Shown: positions 16,546-26,528, numbered from the stretch's first letter. The stretch: DNA of 64,000 bases from Agarivorans sp. TSD2052 (GCF_023238625.1 NZ_CP096670.1:1043501-1107500), one strand, 5' to 3'. The notes: generated from the sequence alone by a model not told the origin. Program-made: numbers and translations.

Positions 16546-17733
16546 TTAGAAGCTCACCGCAAAGCCTAGGAAATGAAGATACATATCAAAATGACCATGT
16601 AGGTTGTTGCCTGGTAATAGTTGGTTGTCTTGGTTAATACCCGGGGTTCCTGCGTCAGAGTATTCGTAAAACAAGTCCACGGGCACTTGATTGATAGTCG
16701 TCCTCAGACCTACAGAATAACGAATTTGGCGATCTACTGGTAGATCTGGTGATTGAAATTGCGCTTCATCTAACGGTGACGTTTCGTAAGAAACGCCTAG
16801 CTTTAAGCGCCAGTTATCGTTGATTTGATAGTCTGTACCTAGTGCTAATGCCCAAGTATCTTGCCAGTTTCTGGCGATGCTTTGATCAGAAGAAGCGATG
16901 ATGATCTCGGTAGTGTAGAAATCACTCCACTGGTACCAAGATAGGGTGCTAAATACTCCCCATTGCGAATTAAGCTGATGGCTTAGATCTGCACGAGCAA
17001 AAGCAACGGCATCGATTCTCATTGAATAGTCGGCGACTTGATTGAGGTAACTCACACTGTCGTTAAATTGATGCTCTAACTTAGAGCGATAGCTTAAGCC
17101 TGCTATTGTGTCTTGGTTAAATTGATAGACTGCACCTAAATTGTAACCTAATGCCCAATCACTAGTGGGGGTCATTGCTAAGGGTTGCCCTATCAATTGA
17201 GTACTCATATCTACCGATGCGTAGTTGACCTGCATACCGGCAGCAAGTGATAGCTGATTATTAATTTTGTAACTCACTGAGGGGTTAATTTGAAATGTTA
17301 TTAAGCTTGTATCTACCACTTGAGTAGAGCCTTTCCAGCCCGAACCATAGTCTAATGCGGCACCGCCAATGGTCGTAATTGCTATGCCTGCAGCCCACTG
17401 TTCATTTAAGGTTTTATTATAAAATAAGCCGACAGCGCCTAGCCATCCACCAGAGTCCCTAGAGTTATCTGATGCGTTTTGGCTATCATAATAGGTATTA
17501 GATAGATTTAAGGCTAAGCCATTCACGGTAAATAGATCTTGTTCCATAAAGGACATAATGGCAGGGTTGGACCAAATAGCCGCCGCCGAATCTCGGTAGA
17601 CACCATCACCCGCGCCGGCGGTGCCTAAGTTGGCATATGCTGCCTGAGGTAGGTGAAAGCCGCCAGCAAAAAGATTCGCTGAAAAGCCGTTTAGCATTAA
17701 GCCAAACAGCACTATTTGGATAGTTTGTTTCAT
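16546..17733 (-). CDS. OmpP1/FadL family outer-membrane protein
   Basis: A 395-residue outer-membrane transporter of the OmpP1/FadL/TodX family. A signal peptide (about 22 residues, ends NLFAG) precedes GFHLPQAAYANLGTAGAG, the equivalent of the FadL hatch region, and SAAAIWSNPAIMSFM carries the NPA motif. The rest consists of alternating amphipathic strands ending in HFLGFAVSF, a C-terminal aromatic barrel signal. It differs clearly from the closer FadL at 9230, so it may carry other hydrophobic substrates. It is monocistronic; the promoter region upstream (17734-17900) shows no obvious operator. Confidence 0.88.
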   Translation of the reverse strand: MKQTIQIVLFGLMLNGFSANLFAGGFHLPQAAYANLGTAGAGDGVYRDSAAAIWSNPAIMSFMEQDLFTVNGLALNLSNTYYDSQNASDNSRDSGGWLGAVGLFYNKTLNEQWAAGIAITTIGGAALDYGSGWKGSTQVVDTSLITFQINPSVSYKINNQLSLAAGMQVNYASVDMSTQLIGQPLAMTPTSDWALGYNLGAVYQFNQDTIAGLSYRSKLEHQFNDSVSYLNQVADYSMRIDAVAFARADLSHQLNSQWGVFSTLSWYQWSDFYTTEIIIASSDQSIARNWQDTWALALGTDYQINDNWRLKLGVSYETSPLDEAQFQSPDLPVDRQIRYSVGLRTTINQVPVDLFYEYSDAGTPGINQDNQLLPGNNLHGHFDMYLHFLGFAVSF

Positions 17734-17900
17734 GAAATAGCCTTTACAATCGATAGTAATTTTGAAGTGCGCGGGGAGTGTAAAGGAATGAGATTTAGCA
17801 GTGCTTATTTATCACACAATGTATCAATAAATGGTAAAAAGTGATTTAAGTTGTCTTCTTGCGGCGGAGAAATAGTCAATGCTTAAAGAGAGTGAAGTGA

Positions 17901-18179
17901 TTAACTGCGGCGCAAGCGGACCACTTTCATTATTTCAAAATCAAAGCCCGCGCGTTTTTGTACGCTAGGATAGTAACTGAGGTTAACTCTAGCCCCAGTT
18001 AAGTCTTGATAACGTTGCTTACGTTTGTAAATGAACGGCACATCATGGCCGCTAATCATTAGGGTATGTAAGATCCAGTCCTGCTCTTCACGTTGAACAT
18101 GCGAGGACACCTTAATGTTTTCTGAATGAAACAATTGAGGGCGTTTTTTTAGCAGGGTCTCTGGATCTTTCTTCAACAT
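17901..18179 (-). CDS. Conserved hypothetical protein
   Basis: A 92-residue basic, soluble protein rich in lysine and arginine, with no signal peptide or membrane segment. I do not recognise the family. Its central WILHTLMISGHDVPFIYKRK and YQDLTGARVNLSYYPS segments look folded rather than random and it ends with VVRLRRS, so nucleic-acid contact is possible but unproven. It begins 6 bp after the ppnP stop on the same strand, so it is almost certainly co-transcribed with that nucleoside phosphorylase gene. Confidence 0.7.
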   Translation of the reverse strand: MLKKDPETLLKKRPQLFHSENIKVSSHVQREEQDWILHTLMISGHDVPFIYKRKQRYQDLTGARVNLSYYPSVQKRAGFDFEIMKVVRLRRS

Positions 18180-18185
18180 TTTGGT

Positions 18186-18467
18186 TTAGCCGTAGACGCA
18201 CAAATAAGCGGTTTCAGTGGGTACTTTTAATTGAAATTTAGCGTTGCCGGGGACATTAAATTGCTCACCGTCTTTATAGCTTGTCCAATCACTTTCACCG
18301 GGTAGCTTAACAATCAACTCACCGGCTACTACGACCATGAGTTCAGGTTCGGCGGTACCGAATTCATATTCGCCCGCGGCCATAACGCCAACCGATGATG
18401 GTTTTTCTCTACCTGCAAAACCGATAGATTTTACTTGTCCATTAAAGTACTCATTACTCTGTAACAT
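18186..18467 (-). CDS. ppnP: Pyrimidine/purine nucleoside phosphorylase PpnP
   Basis: A 93-residue cupin-fold enzyme of the PpnP (YaiE) family, which phosphorolyses diverse nucleosides to base and ribose-1-phosphate. The sequence follows the family over its whole length: [13 protein letters not shown] near the start, then [20 protein letters not shown], and [21 protein letters not shown] at the end. The length is normal for the family. The ATG at 18467 is preceded by AAGGAAA. It is the first gene of a probable two-gene unit with the small hypothetical gene at 17901. Confidence 0.93.
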   Translation of the reverse strand: MLQSNEYFNGQVKSIGFAGREKPSSVGVMAAGEYEFGTAEPELMVVVAGELIVKLPGESDWTSYKDGEQFNVPGNAKFQLKVPTETAYLCVYG

Positions 18468-18554
18468 CAAATTTCCTTGTTTGAAGTGATTGTAGAAAAG
18501 TGCAGGCTAGCATAATGTGACGCTATTTGGATCTATCTCTTGGTTGAATGCACA

Positions 18555-18812
18555 ATGAATGAGCACCCTATGAATGCTAATGAACCTTTCGATAAGGCAA
18601 TGTTACTTAAAGTCGCCCGCCATAAAATGCCTTTTGGTAAGTATTCGGGCCGAGCCATTATACTACTGCCTGAGGAGTATTTATTGTGGTTTGTTAATAA
18701 TGATGGTTTTCCCGCGGGTGAATTAGGTCAGTTGATGGCGCTCGCTTTAGAGATTCAAATTGCGGGTTTGGAAAAGATCATTTGGCCTCTAATGGACAAA
18801 AAAGAGCAGTAA
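18555..18812 (+). CDS. DUF3820 family protein
   Basis: An 85-residue soluble protein of the DUF3820 family. The core KMPFGKYSGRAIILLPEEYLLWF is the family hallmark (MPFGKYxG followed by a leucine-rich helix and the LLWF block). Homologues are common in Vibrio, Shewanella and Alteromonas, and similar short motifs occur in exonuclease-associated proteins, but no function is established. The start is uncertain: ATG codons at 18555 and 18570 are both in frame and neither has a strong ribosome-binding site; the first is listed. Confidence 0.83.
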   Translation: MNEHPMNANEPFDKAMLLKVARHKMPFGKYSGRAIILLPEEYLLWFVNNDGFPAGELGQLMALALEIQIAGLEKIIWPLMDKKEQ

Positions 18813-19084
18813 TTTTCGCCTATACCTGGTTGTTTTTCACACAGCTCTTTGCTAGCGTATTGTTTCTAAGTGCTTTTATTGAGAACTTTAATCAAAATTT
18901 AATATTAAATATATGATTAAGGGGTGAAATTACTGAGTATTTAGTAGATAGTATGAGTCGCTGTAGCAATGCTTGTTGATATTCCAAAGGTTTTGGCCTA
19001 TCTAGTTTTAGGTGTGGTTAACTTTTTGTCGCTGGCTTGCCTAGCTAATACGTTAATTTACACACGAAATATGAGAGGACGATA

Positions 19085-19297
19085 ATGTCAGGTCAGGGAT
19101 TATCAGGAACCGTTAAATGGTTCAATGACGAGAAAGGTTTTGGTTTTATTGCGCAAGAAAAAGGTCCAGATGTATTTGTTCACTTTCGCGCTATCAACGG
19201 TGACGGTCGTCGCACATTGGCTGAAGGCCAAGCGGTAACCTTCGACGTTGTACAGGGTCAGAAAGGCCCTCAAGCTGAAAATGTAACGCCTTTATAA
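19085..19297 (+). CDS. Cold-shock family protein (CspA/CspD type)
   Basis: A 70-residue cold-shock-domain protein, a single OB fold that binds single-stranded RNA and DNA. It has RNP1 as KGFGFI and RNP2 as VFVHF, within [20 protein letters not shown] and the [17 protein letters not shown] region, ending in [10 protein letters not shown]. The long, AT-rich upstream region (about 270 bp with no other gene) resembles the long leaders of cold-shock mRNAs, but a cold-shock box was not identified with confidence. A strong terminator follows. Whether it is cold-induced or stationary-phase cannot be told from the sequence. Confidence 0.95.
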   Translation: MSGQGLSGTVKWFNDEKGFGFIAQEKGPDVFVHFRAINGDGRRTLAEGQAVTFDVVQGQKGPQAENVTPL

Positions 19298-19328
19298 GTT
19301 TTAGTTTCACCGTTTCACAGTTTCAGTC

Positions 19329-19363
19329 AAAAACGCGATCTGCACCAGATGGCGTTTTTTTTT
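19329..19363 (+). terminator. Intrinsic terminator of the cold-shock gene
   Basis: AAAAACGC / GCGTTTTT pair with an inner GATCTG / CAGAT stem (19329-19359), followed by a run of T. It is a typical strong terminator for the cold-shock gene ending at 19297. Confidence 0.9.
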
Positions 19364-19525
19364 CTTTACAGCTTAGACTAAGGTCCGATAGTGATGCTGT
19401 TGTCAGCGGCCTAGGGGCTTTGTTAAGCTGCTGACTCTTAAACTTAAATATTCTAGAAGCGTTCTATGTCGTCATAGCGCCAAATTAGCATGTTTTATTA
19501 AGTTTGCTGTGGAGTAACCTAGCTT

Positions 19526-19999
19526 GTGGTTTTAAATTCATCTTTAGTTCCGAGATTACAAAGTGTAGCGGATCGGTTTTGGCATTTCTCTAAGCAAGTT
19601 TATTCGGCCCCTGAGGTCAAAAAGCTATGTTTATGCTTACAAGATAAACACCACCGAAATGTGAACTTATTATTGTGGTTGAGTTTTTGCCAACAGCAAT
19701 CTTGGACGGTTAATTTAGAGCTTTTACTCACTCATATCCGCTGTAGCGAACATAAGCTAACAGCGTTTCGCTTGCATCGGCGAGCGATGAAACCTCACCT
19801 TAGTGATACTCAATATCAATTATTACTTAAACATGAATTAAAGTTAGAGCGTCGTCAGCAGCACTTACTAGTGCTAAGCCAACAACGCCACCCAGGCGGT
19901 CAATCTGCTGAGGCAGCCCTCAAAGACTACCTCGAACAAATAGATGCAGCCTCTCAATACCTAAACAGCATAAGCATGGCTAGCCAGCAGTCTGCTTAG
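19526..19999 (+). CDS. TIGR02444 (DUF2390) family protein
   Basis: A 157-residue soluble helical protein of the TIGR02444/DUF2390 family. The family pattern is visible in FWHFSKQVYSAPEVKKLCL, followed by LQDKHHRNVNLLLWLSFC, the conserved W and N positions, and the basic RHAFRLHRRAMKP-like region. Function is unknown, although homologues often lie beside ABC transporter or ATPase genes. Start is the GTG at 19526, with GGAG 11 bases upstream. Its end overlaps the end of the convergent ABC exporter gene by 4 bp. Confidence 0.83.
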   Translation: MVLNSSLVPRLQSVADRFWHFSKQVYSAPEVKKLCLCLQDKHHRNVNLLLWLSFCQQQSWTVNLELLLTHIRCSEHKLTAFRLHRRAMKPHLSDTQYQLLLKHELKLERRQQHLLVLSQQRHPGGQSAEAALKDYLEQIDAASQYLNSISMASQQSA

Positions 20000-21789
20000 T
20001 TTTGATGTTGATAAAGGGTTTTATATAGGCCTGCCTGTTCAATCAAGTCTTGGTGTTCGCCAACTTGACTAATTTCTCCGTCATCAAGTACATAAATTAA
20101 ATCGGCCTGTTTAATCGCACTTAAGCGATGGGCAATGATTAAAGTGCTGCGATTACTTAAAAAGCGCTGTAAATTGTGGTGTAACTTAGCTTCGGTGTCG
20201 GTATCTAACGCTGAGGTCGCTTCATCTAAAATCACCACTTGCGGTTTAGCTAAAATCATTCTGGCTATGGCTAAGCGTTGTTTTTGCCCCCCCGATAAAC
20301 GCACGCCACTGCGGCCAACGACTGTATCTAGTTGGTTTGGTAGCTTTTCAGTTGTTGCTTTAAGCTCGGCTGAGCTTAAAGCTTGCCACAATTCTTCATC
20401 GCTATGCTGTTTGCCCATATTAAGATTTTCTCTTATGGTGGTATTAAACAGGATCGGCTGTTGAAGCACGGTGGCAACATTGCTTCGAATAGCGGCATAG
20501 CCGACTTTTTCTATTGGCGTGCCATCAAGGAGTATTTGGCCACTGTCCTTTTGATAGAGGCCCAGCAATAAGTTAACCAGGGTAGATTTTCCGCCACCAC
20601 TTACTGAGACAATAGCTACCTTCTTACCCGCTGGTAGCACAAGGCTAATGTTCTTGAGTACTGGTGAGTCAGGGGTGTAGCTAAAATTGACGTCTTTAAA
20701 TTGAATATCAAAATTTTGCTTGCTGGCAAAAGGGTCGACTTCACAAGGGTAATGGGGCTCTTGTTTCAGCTCGAATAATTGGTTGAGCCTAGCCATGGCT
20801 GCATTGGCGCTAAAATAGCTGTATTGGATGCTGAGGATTTCTTGTACGGGACCCATCATAAACCATAGGTAGCCAAATACAGCAAAAATTTGCCCAACAG
20901 TTAAGTCTGAAAAAACCACCATTAACATGGCGATAGCGCGGAATATTTCGAAACCTACTAAAAAGATGGTAAAGCTTAAGCGGTTTACCGCATCGGTTTT
21001 CCAGTGCGACGAAATAGCGTGATCTTTTAACTCACTGGCAGCGCTGACGACGCGAGCAAAATAATGCCCTTCACGCTGAGTCGCTCGGAGCTGTTGGATA
21101 CTATCTAGCGTTTCAATCAGTGCTAGCTGGAAAGACTCAAAAGCAGCATTTTCTTTTTTCTTTAGCTCTTTAACATGCTTGCCAAACGATCGAGAGAAAT
21201 AAATAACCGCAGGGTTTAATAGCAGAATTATTAAACCTAACTGCCAGTCTATCCATAATAAAATGGCCGCGGTGCCGATAATGGTGAACAAAGCGACCAA
21301 AAACTTCGACAGGCTTTCACTGATAAATTTATCGAGGGTTTCAACATCAGTAATACAACGGGCACTGATCCCGCCAGACCCCTGAGTTTCATATTCTCGA
21401 AGTTCTACCTTGGGTAAATGCTCAACCAGGCGTTGGCGAATCAAGAAGCTGATTTGTTTGCCGATAAAAGTGAATTGTCGAGATTGCAGTACCCCGACTA
21501 TCAGTGACAACAAACGCAAACTAATTACCACCGCCAAGATGGTGAGAATGTAGCCGGTGGGTTTATGCCACACCTCTGGCAGTAGATTTTGCATCATTGC
21601 AATTGCATTGCCGGGTTGGTTAAGCAGTACTTCGTCTACCAATAGCGGCATCATTAATGGAATAGGTACACTGACTAAAGTCGCTAAAATGGCGATGAGG
21701 TGAGCGTATACCAAGGGTTTCTTATATTGAAAAATTTGTTGGCGAATAGTTGCCCAAGTAAAAGCGGGAGAGGCTGAGCCTGAGTTCAT
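19996..21789 (-). CDS. ABC exporter, fused permease and ATPase
   Basis: A 597-residue half-transporter of the type IV (MsbA/MdlB-like) exporter group: an N-terminal six-helix membrane domain (residues 20-320) and a C-terminal ATPase domain (about 355-597). The ATPase has the signature RLSGGQKQRLAIARM, Walker B VVILDEATSALD and the switch histidine in LIIAHRLS. The Walker A is unusual: SVSGGGKST, in which the usual first glycine is serine. Two copies would make the working transporter. Substrate is not clear; lipids or peptides are plausible for the type. Upstream and downstream genes are unrelated. Confidence 0.9.
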   Translation of the reverse strand: MNSGSASPAFTWATIRQQIFQYKKPLVYAHLIAILATLVSVPIPLMMPLLVDEVLLNQPGNAIAMMQNLLPEVWHKPTGYILTILAVVISLRLLSLIVGVLQSRQFTFIGKQISFLIRQRLVEHLPKVELREYETQGSGGISARCITDVETLDKFISESLSKFLVALFTIIGTAAILLWIDWQLGLIILLLNPAVIYFSRSFGKHVKELKKKENAAFESFQLALIETLDSIQQLRATQREGHYFARVVSAASELKDHAISSHWKTDAVNRLSFTIFLVGFEIFRAIAMLMVVFSDLTVGQIFAVFGYLWFMMGPVQEILSIQYSYFSANAAMARLNQLFELKQEPHYPCEVDPFASKQNFDIQFKDVNFSYTPDSPVLKNISLVLPAGKKVAIVSVSGGGKSTLVNLLLGLYQKDSGQILLDGTPIEKVGYAAIRSNVATVLQQPILFNTTIRENLNMGKQHSDEELWQALSSAELKATTEKLPNQLDTVVGRSGVRLSGGQKQRLAIARMILAKPQVVILDEATSALDTDTEAKLHHNLQRFLSNRSTLIIAHRLSAIKQADLIYVLDDGEISQVGEHQDLIEQAGLYKTLYQHQN

Positions 21790-21845
21790 AAGTTAAATAA
21801 GAATCTTTTTCATTTGCGATAAGCTAAGTCTACGAAGACTGACAT

Positions 21846-21886
21846 GAAAAAGCTAGCGTTGCCGCAGCTAATCGTTTAGCTGCGGC
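21846..21886 (-). terminator. Terminator after the DEAD-box helicase gene
   Basis: GCCGCAGCTAA / TTAGCTGCGGC (21861-21871 and 21876-21886), an 11-bp stem with a 4-nt loop, immediately after the helicase stop. On the minus strand a TTTTT tract follows nine bases later (21847-21851), so termination is probable though not canonical. Confidence 0.7.
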
Positions 21887-21893
21887 TTGAAGA

Positions 21894-23249
21894 TTATTCT
21901 TCGATGTCGTCGCTATCAATATCGATGGGATTGATGGCTTTCTTTTGGCGAACAATGGGGGCATCCCCCATATCTGTTCCAACGTCAAAGGTGCGGTTGG
22001 CTTTAACCGGCTTATCTTTTTTCACGCTGCTGCGCTTTTTGCTTTTGTTTGGTTTCGCTTTTAGCTGGGCTTGTTTTTTGGTAGGGGCGCGTAAGCCTTT
22101 GAACTTAGCCGCTAGGCCTTCACCTTCTAGTATTGTAAATTCGACTTTTTGTTCTAGTAAGGCCTCTAAGCTCTTAAAGCTATTCCAATCTTTTGGTCCA
22201 ACCAAGGAATAGGCTTTTCCAAGGTTTCCTGCTCGACCGGTTCTGCCAATGCGGTGCACATATTCTTCAACATGCTTGGGCATGTCGAAGTTAATCACGT
22301 GTGATACCTGAACAATGTCTAGCCCTCGCGAGGCTAAGTCGGTGGTAAACAAGACTTGTTGATGACCTCGACTAAACTCATCCATGATTTTGTTGCGAGC
22401 ACCTTGGCTTAAGTCTGCGTTAAGCGCTGAGCACGTTAAACCTTGCTGATTAAAGGCGTCGGCTAAACGCTGGGTATCGGCGCGAGTTGCGGTAAAAACA
22501 ATGGCTTGTTTCAGTTGATCTTGCTTTAGTAGTTGGCTCAACTGAAGCTGTTTTTGGTCTAAGTTATCACTGAGAACAAAGTGTTGGCTGATATCTTGAT
22601 GCTGAGTGAAACTAAAGCCTACAGCGATTCGTTCTGGTTCATTAAGTAACTTCAAAGCAAATGAGTTAATGGCGGCATCATCAAGGGTTGCTGAAAACAT
22701 CAAGGTTTGGCGTTTACGGTGATTTGCCGCTTGATTAACGATGTTAAGCTGTTCTGAGAAACCTAAATCTAGCATTCGGTCTGCTTCATCTAGGATCAGC
22801 AACTCTAAACCCTCAAGATATAAATGACGCTTACTTAGGTGATCAGCCAACCGGCCGGGAGTCGCAACAATGATGTGCGGGTCTTTACGTAACACCTTGC
22901 TTTGGTCGTTAAAGTTTTCGCCACCGCTAATTAAACAAGCGCGCGTCTGGGTATTGGCTACCAGCAGACGCAGTTGAGCAAACACTTGTTTTGCTAGCTC
23001 TCGGGTTGGCGTCAAAATAAGGGTTCGTGGGTCTCGCTTAGAGAGCGCTCGAGTTTTCAACATTCGCTGCATAGCGGGAAGCAGGTAAGCCAAGGTTTTG
23101 CCTGAGCCTGTTTTTGAAGACGCTAGCAGATCCTTGCCTGCCATTGCTGCCGGGATAGCTCTGGTTTGTATCTCGGTAGCTTCGGCGAAGCCAAAGTGTT
23201 CAATGGTTTTGTTTAAGCGAGGATCTAAGCCAAATTCAGAAAACTGCAA
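21894..23249 (-). CDS. DEAD-box ATP-dependent RNA helicase
   Basis: A 451-residue DEAD-box RNA helicase. Motifs in order are: Q motif region near FGFAEATEIQTRAIP, motif I ASKTGSGKT, PTRELA (Ia), TPGR (Ib), DEAD in ILDEADRMLDLGF, SAT, then the second lobe with TTDLASRGLDI (motif V) and HRIGRTGRAG (motif VI). A basic, low-complexity tail (about 385-451, with KKRSSVKKDK) probably helps RNA binding. It resembles the SrmB/RhlE-like group that assists ribosome assembly or RNA decay; I do not assign a symbol. It is monocistronic with its own terminator. Confidence 0.94.
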   Translation of the reverse strand: MQFSEFGLDPRLNKTIEHFGFAEATEIQTRAIPAAMAGKDLLASSKTGSGKTLAYLLPAMQRMLKTRALSKRDPRTLILTPTRELAKQVFAQLRLLVANTQTRACLISGGENFNDQSKVLRKDPHIIVATPGRLADHLSKRHLYLEGLELLILDEADRMLDLGFSEQLNIVNQAANHRKRQTLMFSATLDDAAINSFALKLLNEPERIAVGFSFTQHQDISQHFVLSDNLDQKQLQLSQLLKQDQLKQAIVFTATRADTQRLADAFNQQGLTCSALNADLSQGARNKIMDEFSRGHQQVLFTTDLASRGLDIVQVSHVINFDMPKHVEEYVHRIGRTGRAGNLGKAYSLVGPKDWNSFKSLEALLEQKVEFTILEGEGLAAKFKGLRAPTKKQAQLKAKPNKSKKRSSVKKDKPVKANRTFDVGTDMGDAPIVRQKKAINPIDIDSDDIEE

Positions 23250-23535
23250 GTTGTTACTCTCAAATGATAAATGTGACTCAGATTATAACCGTAAATGGCT
23301 ACGCTCACATTAAGGATTCAGGCTTAATTGCTTTTTAATCTTGGTTTCATGCCAATTGAAATGGTAAACCGTGTTATTCAGTGAAGACCCCCGTCAATGA
23401 CCAGCCTTACATGAGCATCATGGGCAGATCGACTTTAACGATGAAAGCTCAAGAAATAAACGTTTCCACTTGCCTATAAGGGTCTGTCTTGCCATAGTGA
23501 GATTATTAATATTAAGCATAATCAAAGGACTGGAA

Positions 23536-26457
23536 ATGGCTGATGTTTCAGAGGATAAGCTTAAATCAAAACGTAGGTTCTCTTTCCATCTTCATTTAGT
23601 CAGCGTGATGATCTTAATGCTTATCGCTAGTGGTTTGGTGATCGGCACCTTAAATTATCTCCATACCAGCGATATTGTTGCCAAGAACCAAGCGCGAGCT
23701 TTGCAACAAGTGGGGCGTGCAACGGTGTCTGAACTTGAAGGGATCATGTACCCTGCTCAGAACTTTGTGCATAGCTTGGCAACGATGAATCTATCTATGC
23801 AGCAGCTTGATAGTGAACAACATAGCTGGTTACCAATGCTCTATTCAGCCTTGAGCCAACAACGTAGTTTATCTGCGGTGTATATGGGTTATGCCGATGG
23901 GGATTTTTATCTAGTTAGGCCACTAAACACTGAAGCCAAAAGGGGGGTAGTGAACGCGCCCGAGGGGGCTGTAGTATTAGTCACTAAAGTGGTTGATGGT
24001 ATATCGAGCTACGACTTTTTCGATGAACAATTGAAGCCCTTAGTCGACCTTGTTTCGCGGGAGTATCAGCTGGACCCGCGAGAGCGCCCTTGGTACCAAT
24101 TGGCCATGGAACAGTCAGACTTAGTGGCTACCGACCCCTATGTTTTTTATACCACCAAAGAAGTTGGTGTTACCTTTGCCCACGCTAACAACGACCGCGA
24201 TATGGTGGTCGGCGCCGATATTACGCTTGCCAGCGTCTCCAAAAGTTTAAACAATAATTTAATTAGTCGCTCTTCTCAGTTAGTGATGTTTGATGAAGAC
24301 TATTCAGTTATCGCGCACCAAAATCCTTCTTGGATCGCTGAGCACCTGCAGATTGACGAACAAGGGGTGGTATTACCGCGTCTTGACCAACAAGATTTTG
24401 GTTTACTTTCTCAACTGGCTAGCCATACAGAAAGTGGCAATGCCGATAGTTTTATTATTGAGGGAAAGGAGGAGGATTGGATTGGCCAAATCATCAATCT
24501 GACCCTAGATGTCAAATCAGAACGTGAACATTTATCGCTAAATAGGCTTTACCTAGGCTTAGCCTCACCCGAGGATGAAATATTAATGGAAGCCAGAACG
24601 GCGCGGGATCAGTCGATAATTTTTAATATTTTTATTGTCTTAATTTCGATTCCTATTGCCTGGTACGTATCAAGACTTGTCGCTAAACCACTTCGAGAGT
24701 TAATGAATCAAAATGAAGCCATAATGGCCTTCGATTTTGACGCAACTAAGCCGGTTAATTCCATTGTATTAGAAGTGCATCAACTGAGTAAAATTACCGA
24801 AAAACTGAAGGTGACCATTCAGCAATTTGCAGATGTTTCAACGATGTTGGGCGAAGAAGATAACTTTAGCCGCTTATTAGAGAAAAGTGTTCAAGAGATG
24901 CAAACGGTCTTGGGGATGAGCAATGGTGCAATTTGGTTAGTGCACGATCAACAGTTTGTATTGCAAACGCCCTCGCCAGATGAACTTTCTTTGCCTAAAC
25001 AGTTTGTTGATAGTGATAGTTTATCTCAGCCTTTGTTGAAGCACCTTTTAGATGCTACTAGCACTGCCGAAACGAAGTTTAAGCAGTTTGAACATGAAGG
25101 CAAAAAACTCAACTTAGTTGTTTGCCCTATGATTAACCGCGATGGAAAACTGGTGGGGATGATCGCGAGCTTTAGCTTTGAAACTGTCACGGTGTCAGCA
25201 CGGATCATGTCGTTTATTGATGCCTTAAGCAGTGTGGTTACCATCGCGATTGAAAACCGACACCTCATTGAATCACAGAAACACCTACTGGAAGCATTCA
25301 TCAAACTGACCGCTGGTGCGATTGATGCTAAGTCACCCTATACGGGCGGACACTGCCAACGCGTACCTGAGCTCACTAAAATGCTGGCTAGCGCCGCGGT
25401 AGAGCAACAACATGGAGCATTTTCAGATTTCACCATGAGCGATGACCAGTGGGAAGAGCTCTATATTGCCAGTTGGTTGCATGATTGTGGCAAAGTGACT
25501 ACGCCTGAATATGTGGTTGATAAAGCGACCAAGTTAGAAACAATTTATGACCGGATCCATGAAGTGAGAATGCGTTTTGAAGTATTAAAACGCGACGCCC
25601 AGTTAAACTACTGGCAAGAAGTAGCCAAAGGCATTGATGAGGCGCAGCAGGCATCATTGCATGCAATTTTGGATGCGCACTTACGACAGCTAGATGAAGA
25701 GTTTGCCTTTGTAGCTCAATCTAATATAGGTGGTGAGTTTATGGGGCAAGCCGATATTGAGCGTTTACATGAAATAGCACAACGCACCTGGCTGCGAACC
25801 ATCGACGACCGCTTAGGTCTGTCACACATGGAGTTAGACCGCCGTAGCTCAGTGCAGCACACGCTGCCAATAGAAGAGAAACTGTTAGACGATAAGGCCG
25901 AGCATATTGTTTTTCGACGGGAAGATGAGAAGATTGCGGAGAATAACCCTTGGGGTTTCAAACTTAAGGTGCCGGAATATAAATATAATCGCGGTGAGTT
26001 GTATAACCTCAGTATTGCCCGTGGCACCTTAACTGAAGAAGAGCGTTATAAAATCAATGATCACATTGTGCAAACGATCATTATGTTAGATAAACTTCCC
26101 TTTCCCGACCATTTACGTAGAGTTCCTGAGATTGCAGGCGGGCACCATGAAAAAATGGATGGTAGTGGTTACCCAATGCAGCTGACTAAGGAACAAATGC
26201 CAGCTACGGCAAGAATGATGGCGGTTGCCGATATATTTGAAGCTTTAACGGCGGTAGATAGGCCTTACAAAAAAGGCAAGAGTTTAAGTCAGTCGCTAAA
26301 AATTATGCATTTTATGTGTAAGGACCAACATATCGATTCAGATATTTTCCGTTTGTTTTTACAGTCGGGGGTATATCTCGAATACGCCAATTTATATCTG
26401 AAACCGGAGCAAATAGATACGGTAAACATCGAGGACTATTTACCTGAAGAAGCTTAA
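23536..26457 (+). CDS. Membrane HD-GYP c-di-GMP phosphodiesterase with Cache and GAF domains
   Basis: A 973-residue signalling protein. Layout: membrane helix at about 20-42, large periplasmic Cache-type sensor (45-350; WYQLAMEQSD and TDPYVFYTTKEVGVT are typical), second membrane helix about 360-380, a HAMP-like linker, a GAF domain (about 440-600), then an HD-GYP phosphodiesterase. The HD pair is His649-Asp650 in HDCGKVTTPEY, and the GYP box is GSGYP (876-880) after the HHEKMDG motif. Between them lies an insertion of about 150 residues, longer than in classic HD-GYP enzymes. The ATG at 23536 follows AAAGGACT and is preferred over the upstream frame start. A diguanylate cyclase gene is convergent at 27815. 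Confidence 0.9.
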   Translation: MADVSEDKLKSKRRFSFHLHLVSVMILMLIASGLVIGTLNYLHTSDIVAKNQARALQQVGRATVSELEGIMYPAQNFVHSLATMNLSMQQLDSEQHSWLPMLYSALSQQRSLSAVYMGYADGDFYLVRPLNTEAKRGVVNAPEGAVVLVTKVVDGISSYDFFDEQLKPLVDLVSREYQLDPRERPWYQLAMEQSDLVATDPYVFYTTKEVGVTFAHANNDRDMVVGADITLASVSKSLNNNLISRSSQLVMFDEDYSVIAHQNPSWIAEHLQIDEQGVVLPRLDQQDFGLLSQLASHTESGNADSFIIEGKEEDWIGQIINLTLDVKSEREHLSLNRLYLGLASPEDEILMEARTARDQSIIFNIFIVLISIPIAWYVSRLVAKPLRELMNQNEAIMAFDFDATKPVNSIVLEVHQLSKITEKLKVTIQQFADVSTMLGEEDNFSRLLEKSVQEMQTVLGMSNGAIWLVHDQQFVLQTPSPDELSLPKQFVDSDSLSQPLLKHLLDATSTAETKFKQFEHEGKKLNLVVCPMINRDGKLVGMIASFSFETVTVSARIMSFIDALSSVVTIAIENRHLIESQKHLLEAFIKLTAGAIDAKSPYTGGHCQRVPELTKMLASAAVEQQHGAFSDFTMSDDQWEELYIASWLHDCGKVTTPEYVVDKATKLETIYDRIHEVRMRFEVLKRDAQLNYWQEVAKGIDEAQQASLHAILDAHLRQLDEEFAFVAQSNIGGEFMGQADIERLHEIAQRTWLRTIDDRLGLSHMELDRRSSVQHTLPIEEKLLDDKAEHIVFRREDEKIAENNPWGFKLKVPEYKYNRGELYNLSIARGTLTEEERYKINDHIVQTIIMLDKLPFPDHLRRVPEIAGGHHEKMDGSGYPMQLTKEQMPATARMMAVADIFEALTAVDRPYKKGKSLSQSLKIMHFMCKDQHIDSDIFRLFLQSGVYLEYANLYLKPEQIDTVNIEDYLPEEA

Positions 26458-26528
26458 GTGCGGTGACTATGCTGTTTATACCTAAGCCTTTATAGCCACA
26501 GCCTTTGGTGCTCTGTTTATGGGTTTAG

